64,000 nucleotides of DNA, taken from the NCBI RefSeq assembly GCF_000835495.1, contig NW_015622548.1, positions 620,001-684,000 of the forward strand. Reading direction: 5' to 3'. The stretch's first letter is position 1. Every line of letters begins with the position of its first letter. The translations under genes and the position numbers were made by a program. Source of the stretch: Cladophialophora immunda. Its lineage: Eukaryota > Ascomycota > Eurotiomycetes > Chaetothyriales > Herpotrichiellaceae. The notes beneath the pieces were generated by a model, which was not told where the DNA came from, searched no databases, and saw only the letters and a program-made list of their open reading frames with translations. Below are positions 50,933 to 61,909 of the stretch, in pieces.

Positions 50933-52207
50933 ATGGTCCAAGAACTCGCGAATGAAATTTACAATCACAGCATAGCGGGAGACTTCACCACGCGTCGGCC
51001 AGGGGGATATGACAGCAGTCTCGCCGCCGGTGCGGACCGGTTTATATGGGAGAATCCGGAGATGCTGGTTGTTGTCGCGGCTGGCAACTCTGGCCTTAAG
51101 GAAAGCCCTTACGGTCAAATACAGGATGTAGCAGTTGCTAAGAACGTCTTGACGGTAGGTGCCTGCGAAACAAAAAATCCTTTGAAATGGCGCCCAGAGG
51201 GCGGAGGGCAGCTCAGGTACCACAGGTTTTGTCGAGATGGCAACCCGAGCAAAATGGCCTCCTTCAGTAGCCGTGATCCAGCATACACGAACAACTCCAT
51301 TGTGCACCAACCTCCGTTTCGCTGGAAGACCGACGTTGTTGCACCCGGTGTCGCCATCTTGTCCACCAAAGCCCGTGGCAGAGCCGCTCTGGGTTCGAAA
51401 TTCGGTTCCTCGTGGGACGACGATTATTTCTTCGACAGTGGAACCAGCATGGCCGCGCCCATGGTGGCTGGAGCTGCAGCACTTCTGCGTGAGGCAATTC
51501 AGGAAAGACGCGGAATTACACAACCAAGTGCTGCGCTGCTCAAAGCGATCCTTATCAATACAACCGATGACCTCAAAACCAGCGACGACCCTGCTGCCTC
51601 GCCCCCCCGAGCAATGCCAGCGGATGGAGGCGGGGCTCCAGCTCCAGCTCCAGCTCCAGGATCATCATCAGGAGGAGCCGCCCGACCCGCTCCGCCGAGT
51701 GTAAATCCGGCTCCTGACGCCGTTCAAGGCTTTGGCCGCGTTAACATCCCTAGAGCCATCCTACTTGCCATGGACACCAAAGTGGGTACCTGTTATGACC
51801 GCCAATCCATCACGGCCGACATTCCGGGCGGTCTCCCTCTCGCATCGTCGGAGTTGGAACCGGCAGGCTCTAGCCATCGGTACACACTCCCAATACCCCC
51901 GGGTGTCACGTCAACATTGGCGGTGACAATGTGCTATGCAGACAGCCCAGGCACGGCCTTGCAGAATGTCATCTCCCTCAAAGCAACCTCTGGCGCCATG
52001 ACTCATTATGGAAACGACACCGCCTACCAAGTTCCCGACATTAGGCCACCCCTCAATACGCCCGACCAACGCAACAACGTCCAAAAAATTGTATGGGATC
52101 GTGTTCCAGGTACCGTTGAAGTGGTGGTGTGGTGCTCTCATTTCGATCCTTCCGGAGCCAGGCCCTTGACCTTCGCAATCGCTTGGATCATAACGACGAG
52201 GACTTAG
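50933..52207 (+). CDS. Truncated subtilisin-like serine protease (S8, kp43-type), catalytic Asp and His missing
   Basis: An open frame of 424 residues. It contains the oxyanion-hole region (MLVVVAAGNSG), WKTDVVAPGVAILST and the serine motif FDSGTSMAAPMVAGAAALL. A linker rich in Pro and Ala follows (GGGAPAPAPAPG), then GFGRVNIPRAILLAM. The C-terminal beta-sandwich has TSTLAVTMCYADSPGTALQN and DQRNNVQKIVWDRVPGTVE, as in kp43-like subtilases. The Asp (DTG) and His (HGTH) motifs that precede these in every active S8 enzyme are absent. The upstream 360 bp do not contain them in any frame. The protein cannot be an active protease as it stands. Most likely it is a pseudogene or remnant after a deletion, perhaps linked to the LINE copy just upstream. 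Confidence 0.7.
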   Translation: MVQELANEIYNHSIAGDFTTRRPGGYDSSLAAGADRFIWENPEMLVVVAAGNSGLKESPYGQIQDVAVAKNVLTVGACETKNPLKWRPEGGGQLRYHRFCRDGNPSKMASFSSRDPAYTNNSIVHQPPFRWKTDVVAPGVAILSTKARGRAALGSKFGSSWDDDYFFDSGTSMAAPMVAGAAALLREAIQERRGITQPSAALLKAILINTTDDLKTSDDPAASPPRAMPADGGGAPAPAPAPGSSSGGAARPAPPSVNPAPDAVQGFGRVNIPRAILLAMDTKVGTCYDRQSITADIPGGLPLASSELEPAGSSHRYTLPIPPGVTSTLAVTMCYADSPGTALQNVISLKATSGAMTHYGNDTAYQVPDIRPPLNTPDQRNNVQKIVWDRVPGTVEVVVWCSHFDPSGARPLTFAIAWIITTRT

Positions 52208-53659
52208 TAGTGGATTCATTCCCCGTGGGAAGGGATTAGGGCTTGAAGACAAACTATTAAGAAAGACGTCGATCGGTGTTCTATAGACCAATACGATGGA
52301 GCAAATACTTTACTACACTCAACGGATGACGCATCGGGTGGGAAAATTAGGGGGTCTATTGTTGTGAGTGCTATCATGCCTGCAATCCAGTTGCACCTGT
52401 CAAATAGAAGATTTCGAGTGTCATGACTTGCCGAATTTTTCACATCAACATAGGGTATTGGTTGAATCTCTGCGAGAATCAGTAGTATTCTGATGCCTTA
52501 TGCAATTGAGCGAGGTATCCAACAGCTGGCTCCTATGCGAATATTTGACCTGACAGTCAAAAGTCAACAGCTTGATAATTGACCCGAGCTACAGTTTGCA
52601 GTCGCACCCAGGACTTCGAGGCCAGAATTTATAGTGAGATGAGCAAAATGCCCAAAGCGGAAAGAAACAATGACGAAGTATGCTTCACAACGGCCGAGCC
52701 CAGGACGCTGTAGCATATATCTAAGAGGCCGCTAGGCCAGTGGGCCGAGCTGCAGTATACCTCCTGTCTCCACCAGCTCCTCTGTTTGGCATTATTACTA
52801 CTCCACAGCTATACCTCCTATAGGTAGATAGTTATTGCCATACCATAATATCACTGCCGCCACATTGCCGCCGCCTGCGTTCCAAAAGTTCAGGGTTATA
52901 TGTACAACTACATGAAAAGTAAATATCACATGTGGCTATATTCCATCTGCTGTCGACCGACATGGCCGACAAGTCTGCCTTTCAGTCTTGTTGTCTTTTC
53001 GTCAATGGTAGCCACATATCATTTCCTATATCAGCTAAGTATGACTGAGGAGAAATGGGGCCAGGCGATCCGGATGATCGGATGATTGCATTGGGTAGCG
53101 CTTGATGACTTGAAGGCAGACAGGGAGAAATCTCTAGAGGCGACAACATGATGGCACCGAGCATGCCTATGCTTTGACTGTTTGGAACAAATTCCTTGCT
53201 GAGATCCATGGTTCTAGCCTGGTGCCGGTCACTGGAGCCAGATTGGCCCTCCCCATTGCTCAGAGCGATGGTCAGGAGTGCTCAATGAGGCTCGATGAGG
53301 CTCGATGAGGCTCGGCTAATAGCTTACCCAGTCAAAAGCTCAGGTTGAAGTGGCCTTCGCTCACTCTCGAAGACCCAACCGGCCATAGCAATAAAGGATT
53401 TTCATTCTCGAGTAATCTAGCTCCGTGGCTCCGTAGGTACTCCCTCATCCCGTCCTCGATGAGACTGCGCTTCATACCAAGCATCGCGTCGCACCGTAGA
53501 GGAGAAAGCACTAGACCTAAACAGGACGACAGTGTAAAAGCGGCATCTGCCTCAGGAATTGCATCTTGCACTGCTTTCGCTACCGAGCGCCGGCGGGACA
53601 AAGTGACTTCTATTCTTTGCAGCAGCCTCGTATCCTCCGACGTCAGCGATGAACAGCCG
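52208..53659. other. Intergenic, 1.45 kb, right border of the accessory island
   Basis: No supported gene before the PPR-like protein. An in-frame extension of that gene runs from 53345, with an ATG at 53459, and may be part of it. A 10-bp tandem repeat is at 53281-53314. Confidence 0.5.
53281..53314. repeat. 10-bp tandem repeat, about three copies
   Basis: The unit CTCGATGAGG is repeated head to tail three times, the first copy with one change, and begins a fourth. It is a short intergenic minisatellite. Confidence 0.8.
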
Positions 53660-55711
53660 ATGCACAGATCCTTGATCCAACATGGACTAAAGCGAAGCTT
53701 TTGCACTGTTGCCGCCCTTCGTGGTCGCGCTTTGCACCACACAATCACCCGGCCCTCCAGTCCTACGCGTCAAGTCAATCGAGGCACAGACGACTCAACC
53801 CAAGGGAGATGGCCTGATAATCCCGAAGAGCTCTCCTCGCCGAATTTGACATTGCTTGCGGATGCGAAATTCCAAGGATTTCCCCACATCGATGAAGCCG
53901 AGGAGTGGCAGGCGGAGCAGGATAATCATGGTGTCGTCCGCGGTCGAGGCTCGTCAGCGTGTCCGGCGTCCAAAGCCGATTTTCGCCATGGAATAGAAGA
54001 GACTGGGGAGAATTCAAATGCATATCGTAAGGGAGGGAAGCCTTTGGGTCAAGGGAATAGGTCCACGAGCTTGTTGGAAGATCCAAGCGATGAGGGACGA
54101 GACGATCGAAATGTTCTCATGGAACCCGAATCCCACGCTGTTCAAACACCCTCGAAATCCCTCGGTGATGATACCGCAGGAACGCAAGATGGCCACGAGA
54201 AACCAACAGTCACCGAAAGACCATACATGAGGAGACTCCGCAAACCAAAGCGGTTTCGAGAACTCTTGTCAGAGGCGAGAAGATCTGGCGCCGACAGCAC
54301 CGCAAGCATAGACTTGAACAGCGGCAAGCCCAAGAAGACATTAATCAGAAGCGCTTTGACAACAACGGTCCTCGAAGCAGAACTGCGGTGGATTGCGAGG
54401 AACACACCGCACCCGCGAGCGGTGCGCAACGTCTTGAAAATCCTGATTGAGGAACGGAAAATAAGGCCGACGCAGGACCACTACGAAGCGCTCATCCTGG
54501 GGCAGTGTTTCCCGGAGTACGGCTCCATCGACAATGTCAAGTTGATCCTGCAAGAAATGGAAAGAGAAAGCGTCCCCCTGGAAGTGCCCATTCTTCTCGC
54601 GGTGTTGACAGTCCTCGCCGTACATCCCGATACACATCTCCGCGCCTCCGTCGTTTCACGCCTTGCAACACAACAACTTCCCATTCCTGACACCCACGCC
54701 CATCTAAACATCCTCGCCTTAATACGTGAGGGAGAATTAGAACTCGCAACTGTCGAACTCGAAAAGCTTACTCAGAAACAATCCTTCATTGGGGGAAAGG
54801 ACAGCCCGTCAGTCCCGCAATGGCTGTGGACCATCTACATCCATGCAATCTGCGATGTGCGGCATGACTTCGACGCTCTCCTGCAGCTTCTATACAAGCT
54901 CTCTGACTCGGGATTTCTCTTCCCCCGGCCGACGCTACTACACTTGCTGCTCAAGGCGAGTGAACATGGCGAACCGCACGTTACAAAATTTATCTGGTAT
55001 GGATATGTGACGGGAATGCATATCATCCCTAATGAAGACATATGCATGTCCGTCTTGCGACTCGCCGCTAAGGAGAAAGATGTGAAGCTGGCCGAGTCGG
55101 TTGCCGTCGTGCTAGAGAGTGTAGCGGGCAACGCGGCTACAGATCCGCCGAGCTTGGTTGATCAAAGACCAGCGTCGCGGCATGAGGTTGGCAAGTTGGC
55201 CTTCGATTCCCCCGAGCTTCTGGGGCATGAGCCGGAGTCTGGTCAGCGGCGGGGGGATTCGACTTCTATCAATAACGACAGCAACGATGACAGCAGTTTC
55301 CAAAGCCCTCTGAGCATTGTCAACCCAACACCAAACTTCTCCGAGCCTACACAACATCCATCCCCACAATCCCATGCTGACCTGACAATCGCCTTCTCGA
55401 CACCACCTGCCCTGCCCAACCCCTCCGACCCACCTCCACGACCACATACCCTCCCTGCCGAAGCACTGTCACTACTTGCTGAGCTGGGAATTACCGGCTT
55501 CGAGCCTAACGCAGACTTCGACGGCGGCAGCAAACGTCTCAGCTTCCAGAGTGGCGAATTTGTGGAACAGGGTGGGAGAGCTTCCCGGAGGAGAAGAAGA
55601 CCCTTCAGAGGTATCTTGTACCCTTTGTTCAGGGAGGAAGCAGGCCTTTCAGGGGCCAGGTTTGACCCTCGGCTTGCATTGCTGGAGGGGTGGGATTGGA
55701 GAAAGAAGTGA
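53660..55711 (+). CDS. Mitochondrial pentatricopeptide-repeat-like protein
   Basis: Single exon, 683 residues from the ATG at 53660. This start gives a typical mitochondrial presequence (MHRSLIQHGLKRSFCTVAAL). An in-frame ATG at 53459 would add 67 residues of less typical sequence. Residues about 100-240 are disordered. From about residue 245 helical repeats of about 35 residues follow, for example PHPRAVRNVLKILIEERKI with RPTQDHYEALILGQC, and IDNVKLILQEMERESVPLEV. Later units include HDFDALLQLLYKLSDSGFLF. This pattern matches fungal PPR proteins that bind organelle RNA and act in its processing or translation. The C-terminal 200 residues are disordered again, with a conserved-looking basic end (RRRRPFRGILYPLFREEAGL). 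The specific RNA target is unknown. Confidence 0.8.
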   Translation: MHRSLIQHGLKRSFCTVAALRGRALHHTITRPSSPTRQVNRGTDDSTQGRWPDNPEELSSPNLTLLADAKFQGFPHIDEAEEWQAEQDNHGVVRGRGSSACPASKADFRHGIEETGENSNAYRKGGKPLGQGNRSTSLLEDPSDEGRDDRNVLMEPESHAVQTPSKSLGDDTAGTQDGHEKPTVTERPYMRRLRKPKRFRELLSEARRSGADSTASIDLNSGKPKKTLIRSALTTTVLEAELRWIARNTPHPRAVRNVLKILIEERKIRPTQDHYEALILGQCFPEYGSIDNVKLILQEMERESVPLEVPILLAVLTVLAVHPDTHLRASVVSRLATQQLPIPDTHAHLNILALIREGELELATVELEKLTQKQSFIGGKDSPSVPQWLWTIYIHAICDVRHDFDALLQLLYKLSDSGFLFPRPTLLHLLLKASEHGEPHVTKFIWYGYVTGMHIIPNEDICMSVLRLAAKEKDVKLAESVAVVLESVAGNAATDPPSLVDQRPASRHEVGKLAFDSPELLGHEPESGQRRGDSTSINNDSNDDSSFQSPLSIVNPTPNFSEPTQHPSPQSHADLTIAFSTPPALPNPSDPPPRPHTLPAEALSLLAELGITGFEPNADFDGGSKRLSFQSGEFVEQGGRASRRRRRPFRGILYPLFREEAGLSGARFDPRLALLEGWDWRKK

Positions 55712-55931
55712 TGTTTGAAGGTTAGGGTGATGGGAGTACTGCAGGGATGAGGTATGTGTGACTAATTCAATCAAAAGGGCCATTTGCAACAGGTCTTGAA
55801 TATAACCATCCTTTCAGAGACGGTCGTAACTAGATATACTTTTACCTTGTCCGTCCTTGTTCTACAGAGTTGTGTTATATCTCCTCGTCGCCTCGCTCCA
55901 CGCTTTCCATGGTTCTTCACATCTTCACATC

Positions 55932-57251
55932 TCACTCCTCAGCGCTGGCTCGCCCGGGCTCCTCGGGCAACATGACGTCCACCACCCACGGCGCGTTCAG
56001 CGGCCTGTACCGGAGGTTCATGATGCTCGCGTTCACGAACAGCGTCTCCCTGCCGAACTCGAGGCCGCGCGCGTCGACGGAGGCGCACCTCCGCCGCACT
56101 TGGTCCTCGTAGGCCTCGGGCCGGAGGAGCGTTTCGCCGGCGCGCACGGCGGCCTGGGAGGGCATGTCCTGCTGGACTCGGCGGTGCTGATCTGTGCGCG
56201 GGTCGGTGTACATGTAGTAGCTGTTTGGGTTGTCGTGGGGATGGTACGGCGGGTTGGGCTCTTTGGGCAGCGTCGTTTCTGGCTCCGGGGTTTGTTGTCG
56301 CTGGCTCGGATCGACGGTCGAAGGGTGGGATATGCTGCTGCTACTCCCCCGGATAGACATCGTCACTGGACCGCTTTGTTCTCCGTCCCTGTCTCCTCTG
56401 CCCGTGCCATCATTGCCGTCGTCGAAAGTGGGCAGCCCATCTTCCGCTGCCGTGTAGACCCCCTCCGGTGCCCCACCGCGCTCGACATCCCACCTCTTCA
56501 TCACCGCGCCCCAAGCCTCGTGGATATGCCCGAAGCAATGAATCCGGGGCCGACACCGCTCGACCGCCGTGCGAAGATGGCCACAGCCGACATTCTCCCC
56601 GTCCCTCCCCTCGCCTCGCCAGACCTTGTCCAAGATCCCCTTCGGGGGACCGTGCGTGATCATGACATCAATCTCTCCGTGGTCGGGCACCGGGCACTCT
56701 GGCCCGCCACCTCCTCCTAGTTCTCCATGACGCGGGGAGTTGAACCTGTCAACAGACCGCGCGTACCCGAACGCCCAGTTACAGAACTCGGGCTGGTAGG
56801 CGCTTGCGTAGACGGCGAGCCGCGCGCCGTTGCGCAGCGTGAACCGCGCGACGCCCTCCTCGAGGTACCGGATCCCCGCCGCCCGGGCTTCGGGGGAGGT
56901 GTAGAGCGCGCGGATCCGGTCCAGGGTTGTGTCCACGTACGGTCCGTAGGCGGCGTGCAGGCCCGGGAAGCGGTGGTAGTACGCCCTGTCCAGGGTGAGG
57001 TCGTGGTTTCCCGGGATCACGATCTTCAAGGCCGCGGAGGAGGAGGTCAGGAGCGCCACGGCCGCTTCGTGCTGCGAGAGCTCGCCATTCATGGTCAGGT
57101 CGCCGCAGTGGATGAGCACGTCGGCGGCGGGCAGGGGATGGTGGAACGGCACGGTAGAGCCCTCGGCCGGTAAAGGCAGATGGGCATGCGTGTCCGAGAT
57201 GATGAGGATGCGTGTTGAGATCATCCTTCCCGTTGGTCCCTCTACCGCCAT
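55932..57251 (-). CDS. Calcineurin-like metallophosphoesterase
   Basis: Single exon, 439 residues, ATG at 57251. All metal-binding motifs are present in order: ILIISDTHAHLP (DxH), DVLIHCGDLTMNG (GD), KIVIPGNHDLTLD (GNHD), DVMITHGPPKGIL (H) and CFGHIHEAWG (GHxH). This is the MPPED-like branch of the metallophosphoesterases, with a two-metal centre. A disordered insert of about 90 residues rich in Ser, Pro and Gly (about 270-360) precedes a final beta-rich segment (LFVNASIMNLRYRPLNAPWV) that in relatives closes the fold. The substrate of fungal members is not known. It converges with the PPR-like gene, with 220 bp between stops. The DNA is strongly GC-rich. Confidence 0.9.
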   Translation of the reverse strand: MAVEGPTGRMISTRILIISDTHAHLPLPAEGSTVPFHHPLPAADVLIHCGDLTMNGELSQHEAAVALLTSSSAALKIVIPGNHDLTLDRAYYHRFPGLHAAYGPYVDTTLDRIRALYTSPEARAAGIRYLEEGVARFTLRNGARLAVYASAYQPEFCNWAFGYARSVDRFNSPRHGELGGGGGPECPVPDHGEIDVMITHGPPKGILDKVWRGEGRDGENVGCGHLRTAVERCRPRIHCFGHIHEAWGAVMKRWDVERGGAPEGVYTAAEDGLPTFDDGNDGTGRGDRDGEQSGPVTMSIRGSSSSISHPSTVDPSQRQQTPEPETTLPKEPNPPYHPHDNPNSYYMYTDPRTDQHRRVQQDMPSQAAVRAGETLLRPEAYEDQVRRRCASVDARGLEFGRETLFVNASIMNLRYRPLNAPWVVDVMLPEEPGRASAEE

Positions 57252-57846
57252 GTGGTGTTTCTCAGCTTTTTACCGGGCACACAGACAGCTCGAACAGACT
57301 CTCCAGAGCCTTGTAGTCTCAGCAGGAATGGCAAAAGGGAATGGAACTCCGAGACTCTCCAAGAGTGTGTATATGTGAGCACACTTCTCATATATTACCT
57401 GCTATATTTGAGCTCGACAGATCGGTGCCTAGATGAAGGAGATCGGACATGGAAAACCCGAAAGAAGTAGAACTCGAAACAAGAAGTCACTATGTCGTGC
57501 TACATAGAACGTGGAAAATACAAACAGCAAAATGCATGCGCACGACTTCTTTGTATTTAGTTTTGGAATAGAGCTGGAGATGTGCTAAGAAGGGAACATT
57601 CAGGAAGAGCTCAATAGCTGAAATTTGATATCCATCACACCCACGAGACAACATGGAAATAGTCGAAACATTCCCGTAAAGCCCCACGGAACGGCTATGT
57701 TTTGAGAATCCTACCCACATCCTCTTCTAAAGTAGCACAGACGCAAAAGAACTTTCAGCCCAGCTGCGAGAGAGAGACCATTCGATCCAGCCTGGAACCC
57801 CATCGCTAATGATACACGCTCGAAGAAGAATACTGGCAATCCCCTC
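57252..57846. other. Gap between two minus-strand genes
   Basis: The 595 bp include the promoter of the phosphoesterase gene and the 3' untranslated region of the cyclase-associated protein gene. No frame is supported. Confidence 0.55.
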
Positions 57847-59704
57847 CTAACCCGCATGCTCGACGATTTCGCTGACAAGAGTTCCGTTCTTGATCACACT
57901 GCGTATTTGCTCAGGGAACGGCAATTCCTTGCTGTCGTCCTCCGATTCATCCTTGGGAGGCAACACAGCATTAATGGCGCTGCATTTGCTGGTAAAAATC
58001 TCCGTGCCCAGGCTTTGGTTGGACAGATAGATCTGAGCACCATCTACCTGGTCGAGTAAAATGGTCGGTACCACTCCGTCAACCTGGATCTGGACCTTGG
58101 GTGCTTTGATCACGTCCAGGCTGGAGACAAGCGAGTCCACCAGGATGGAGAGACTTGTGCAGTTATCGATAGAAATCGCGTTGGCCTTGCCGTTGACTTT
58201 CAAGACGCACTTGTTGCATTTCGAAATCAGAATGCTGTGATTGAGCTCTGCCGAAATCTCAATCACCTCATTCTGGGTGTTTTCGAAGTTCTCGACAATC
58301 CACTTGTTCCCATCCAATTCCTTCCGGCCAGGCTTCTTAGACCTCATGCTGTCGGGTTTCTTGTTGGGGACTGGAGACTTGCCACGTCCAGTGACTGACG
58401 TCTGGGAATCGGATCGATGTGGTACCGTAGAACTGCCTCGCAATGACGGATTTTTATGGGTCATTTCTGATTTGTCGACCTTCCTCAATCCTGCAGTGAC
58501 GGAAGAACCTTGATTGATCTGGTCGAAGACCGCCGACATGTCCCCACCCTGCGAAGCGGCTCCTGGTGGTGGTAGCGGAGGAGCCGGAGGACCATCATCG
58601 TCGAACTTTGGCAGAGGGGGTGGCGGCGGAGGAGGTGGAGGACCTCCAGCGGCCATTGGTGCTTTCGGAGTTGCTGTGCCAGACTGTATTTGTTTCAGGG
58701 CCTCGAGAGCGTCAATGCCGTCCTTGGTATTCCATGTGAGACCCGTGGGAAAGTGCTCCTTCACGTATGCGGCAAGGGACCGGAAGACTTTATAGTAAGC
58801 CTGGATATATTCGACATGTGACTTATCCCTGTCCACCTTTGTCAGTGACTCGCGCATAGAGTAGAACGATACGACACCACCTACTTGTCCTTGTACTCTT
58901 TCAGAATCTTATTCCCGTCTATGAGATCTCAGTCAGCGTCGTTGTTCACAATATGAAACCAGTCTCAGTCCGAGAACCTGGCCCCTGGAAACGCTCTAGC
59001 TATGAGAAATGGCTTCGCGGCAGGGGAGACACTTACAATATTGAGCTCCTCCAAGCGTGTCCGTCACAAAATCCCCTGGTCTCTTCTCCACAATCCAGCC
59101 CAAGGCGACAATGCCTTCTGAAACGGCACTCAGATGGGTGAACAGCGGAGACGGTCGGTTAGCTTCTCGGATCTCGTCGACGGTCGAGGTGTGCCGGTGA
59201 AGTTCTGTCATCAACTCTGGAGGCTGCGGATCGGGCTTCTTTGCTTTCGCGGCGACGTGGAGGTATGTTTGTTCAGCTTCAAATGCCGCCTTGACAGCCT
59301 TTGCTTGCTCCTCCACAAGGCCACCGATCTTTTCGCTAGCCTTGACAAAAGCCACAACATCCTCCTCGATTATCTGATTGAAGGCCTCTACCGACTTGGG
59401 TAAGGGTTCTGGAGGGGCCGCTGCTTGCTCAGGGGTGCCAGCAGAAGCGGACGGCGGCGAGAGAGCAGGAACAACTCCATTTGCTGCGGTGGCTCCTGGA
59501 CCATCTATGGCGGTTGCGATATCCTCAAGTCGTGAAGTCGCAGCTTCCAGTCTGGCCAGGCAGCGTAGTTAGCACAGGTATATCTCAATCGAGGCTCTGG
59601 AGCACTGCCAGCTGGAGGCGAACGAAATCAAGCTAGAACATGAGAAAGATCACACACCTCTTGATGAGAGTTGTCAGGTTGTGCATGTTCCCCGGCGCCG
59701 CCAT
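57847..59704 (-). CDS. cap1: Adenylyl cyclase-associated protein (CAP/Srv2)
   Basis: Four exons, 59704-59658, 59551-59037, 58918-58885 and 58828-57847, with introns of 106, 118 and 56 bp, give 525 residues. Exon 3 has only 34 bp; splicing it gives AQYYGNKILKEYKDKDKSHV, matching the family. The start MAAPGNMHNLTTLIKRLEAA is the N-terminal coiled coil that binds adenylyl cyclase. The helical folded domain ends near VKEHFPTGLTWN. Poly-proline (PPPPPPPPPLP) and a WH2-like segment (AVFDQINQG...GLRKV) follow. The C-terminal beta-helix starts ELDGNKWIVENFENTQNEVI and ends LVSEIVEHAG. CAP recycles cofilin-bound ADP-actin to ATP-actin and links Ras/cAMP signalling to the cytoskeleton. Confidence 0.95.
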
Positions 59705-60218
59705 GGTGAATGAGTGCACCAAGTGATTTATCCAAAGAATAGGTGCTTGCGGATCTTACACAGGACAATTGTCACGGAGTTGCACTGGAAGACGCTGCGG
59801 CTAAACAATGGCAGTGAACCGCAGTTTGCTGTGGACGCCTTGCGCCACCGTACAAGCCTCCGGTGAAGGATAAAGCCGCTTGACGCCAAATCACATTTGC
59901 CATTCGATAATGAATCCATCTGCCTATCTAGGGCTAGACCGCTCACACAAAGAGCCTTGGGGCTTTATTTGTCCTCTGAATGCTCTCTCAGCCTCGTGGG
60001 ATCTCTCCACTCGGACGACGGACATAAGCGAGACTACTCTTGCTGGGAGATCTCCTGCGACATGCCACTTAATGGGCTGAAGTTGTTTCTTGAGCTAATG
60101 TCATGAGGATCTAGGAGCGCCAAAGAAGAGCTAACACTCATTCTCCATTTATGCTGAGATAAAACTTCTACTGCACGCTGAAGACCTGTGAGCGAAGCAC
60201 GGCCAGCATCGGGAAAGA
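59705..60218. promoter_or_regulatory. Divergent promoter region, CAP / MDR oxidoreductase
   Basis: The 514 bp separate two divergent starts. Short overlapping frames at 59880-60106 are not supported. Confidence 0.55.
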
Positions 60219-61405
60219 ATGCCTGCCGATACGCGACAGATGATCAAGTGGGAAACCGCCCAAGATGGCTTGGACAAGCTGACCAAATCCACTTGTCCAA
60301 TTCCTGTCCCAGGCGAGGACGAAGTGCTCGTTGAAGTTCGTGCAGTGTCTCTAAATTATCGAGATACTGAAGGTACGCTGTTTGCCTACCAATGGACAGC
60401 CCTTTGCTAACCTCATCATCTACCAATATCTAGTTGCTATGGGCCTTTACACCCATCACAAAGCAATTGGAGCGAGCCCAAAGGTCGTCCCCTGCTCAGA
60501 TATGTGTGGCATTGTAGTCGGACTTGGGAATTCCGAACGTGGCAGTTGGAGCATCGGGGATCGTGTTCTTTCCATTTCCAACCAGACACATCTTACCGGC
60601 CAGATAAAAGAGAAGGACATGGCGTTCGGTCTCGGCCTCCCCCTTGATGGCGTACTCCAGCAATATAGAGTCTTTCCAATGACGGGATTGGTCAAAGCGC
60701 CCGATTATCTCAATGATGAGGAAGCATCCACCCTGCCTGTCGCCGCACTTACAGCATGGATGGCTATCAACGGAATGAGGCCCATCAACAATCCAGGTGG
60801 CCATGGAGAGACTGTCCTGTTACAAGGAACCGGCGGAGTTTCCATAAGCGGTCTACAAATTGCGCATGCAGCTGGTGCGAAGAGTGAGTGGCTTTTGCAA
60901 CCATCTTTTGCAATCTCTGACCATTCTACAAGCCATCATAACTTCCTCTTCGGATGCCAAACTTGCTCGCGCAGAGGGATTGGGAGCGACCTTCACTGTC
61001 AACTACCGCAAGAACCCTGACTGGCAGAATGTCGTCATGAAAGTGACCGAGAATGAAGGTGTCGACATTATATTTGAGAATGGAGGTGCACAGACTCTGA
61101 GAAAATCATTCGACTGTATTTCATTCGGGGGTCTTATCAATTGCATCGGCTATCTAAGCGGGAAGCAGGACGAGCCTGCCGATCGCACCAATACCAATGT
61201 CCTAGCACTGCGGCGCAATGTCACGTTAAAGGGAATCCTCAACGGGCCCAGGGACAGATTTGAAGAGATGATGCGCTTCTACGAAGGAAAGAAGATCAGA
61301 CCCGTGGTCGACAAAGTCTTCCCCTTCGACGAAGCCAAAGAAGCGCTTCAGTATCTATACGGAGGGGCACACTTTGGCAAGGTTGTCATACGGGTGAGTC
61401 CCTGA
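60219..61405 (+). CDS. Zinc-type MDR alcohol dehydrogenase-like oxidoreductase
   Basis: Three exons, 60219-60372, 60434-60883 and 60933-61405, with introns of 61 and 49 bp, give 358 residues. The splices join LNYRDTE to [20 protein letters not shown] and HAAGAK to [19 protein letters not shown]. The GroES-like half has [19 protein letters not shown]. The Rossmann half has [20 protein letters not shown] and [15 protein letters not shown]. The C-terminus is [20 protein letters not shown]. The pattern fits the YogA/quinone-oxidoreductase-like MDR group that has lost the catalytic zinc ligands in many members. The substrate is unknown. The next gene on the same strand is a Zn2Cys6 regulator, 0.5 kb away, which may control it. 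Confidence 0.9.
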
Positions 61406-61909
61406 ACATGTGGAAAATTGACACGCACGCGCAGTCCAGGACAATATATATAGTACAATGTATAAATTTGACGAGGCTAGGCTTCTCGTTGCCAAAATCA
61501 GCTGATATTGGTCTTGTTCAACTGCTGCTATGCATTGAGGCTTGACAGACCCAGGCTCGCGAATTCGATCCATATTAGCCATCTGCAGCACGTCTCCTGC
61601 TTCTAAGGACATTTATCTTGCAACAGGCCAGGCACTTCTGCCTGCCCAGGACCAGGTTGCCTTGGATAGTCGATAGGGCTGGCGTCACCAGCCTTTAAGC
61701 GGCCCTTAAACGGTTCCGGACCCGCGGCCGCTTTCAAAGTGGAAAATGTCCAGGGGCTTAGCTAACGAAAAACATCATGGCGGCACCAGGCGGGGCTTGT
61801 GGTGCAAACGAAACATGGCACAAGACAATATTTTATATCCCACTTACCGTTTCTCTCTATTCTTGATCAACAATACCGAGTGCTGAACATCGATTCCGGG
61901 TCGAGCAAC
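61406..61909. promoter_or_regulatory. Intergenic and promoter of the Zn2Cys6 gene
   Basis: The 504 bp between the MDR gene and the regulator start hold no supported frame. An in-frame extension upstream of the chosen ATG looks non-coding. Confidence 0.55.
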
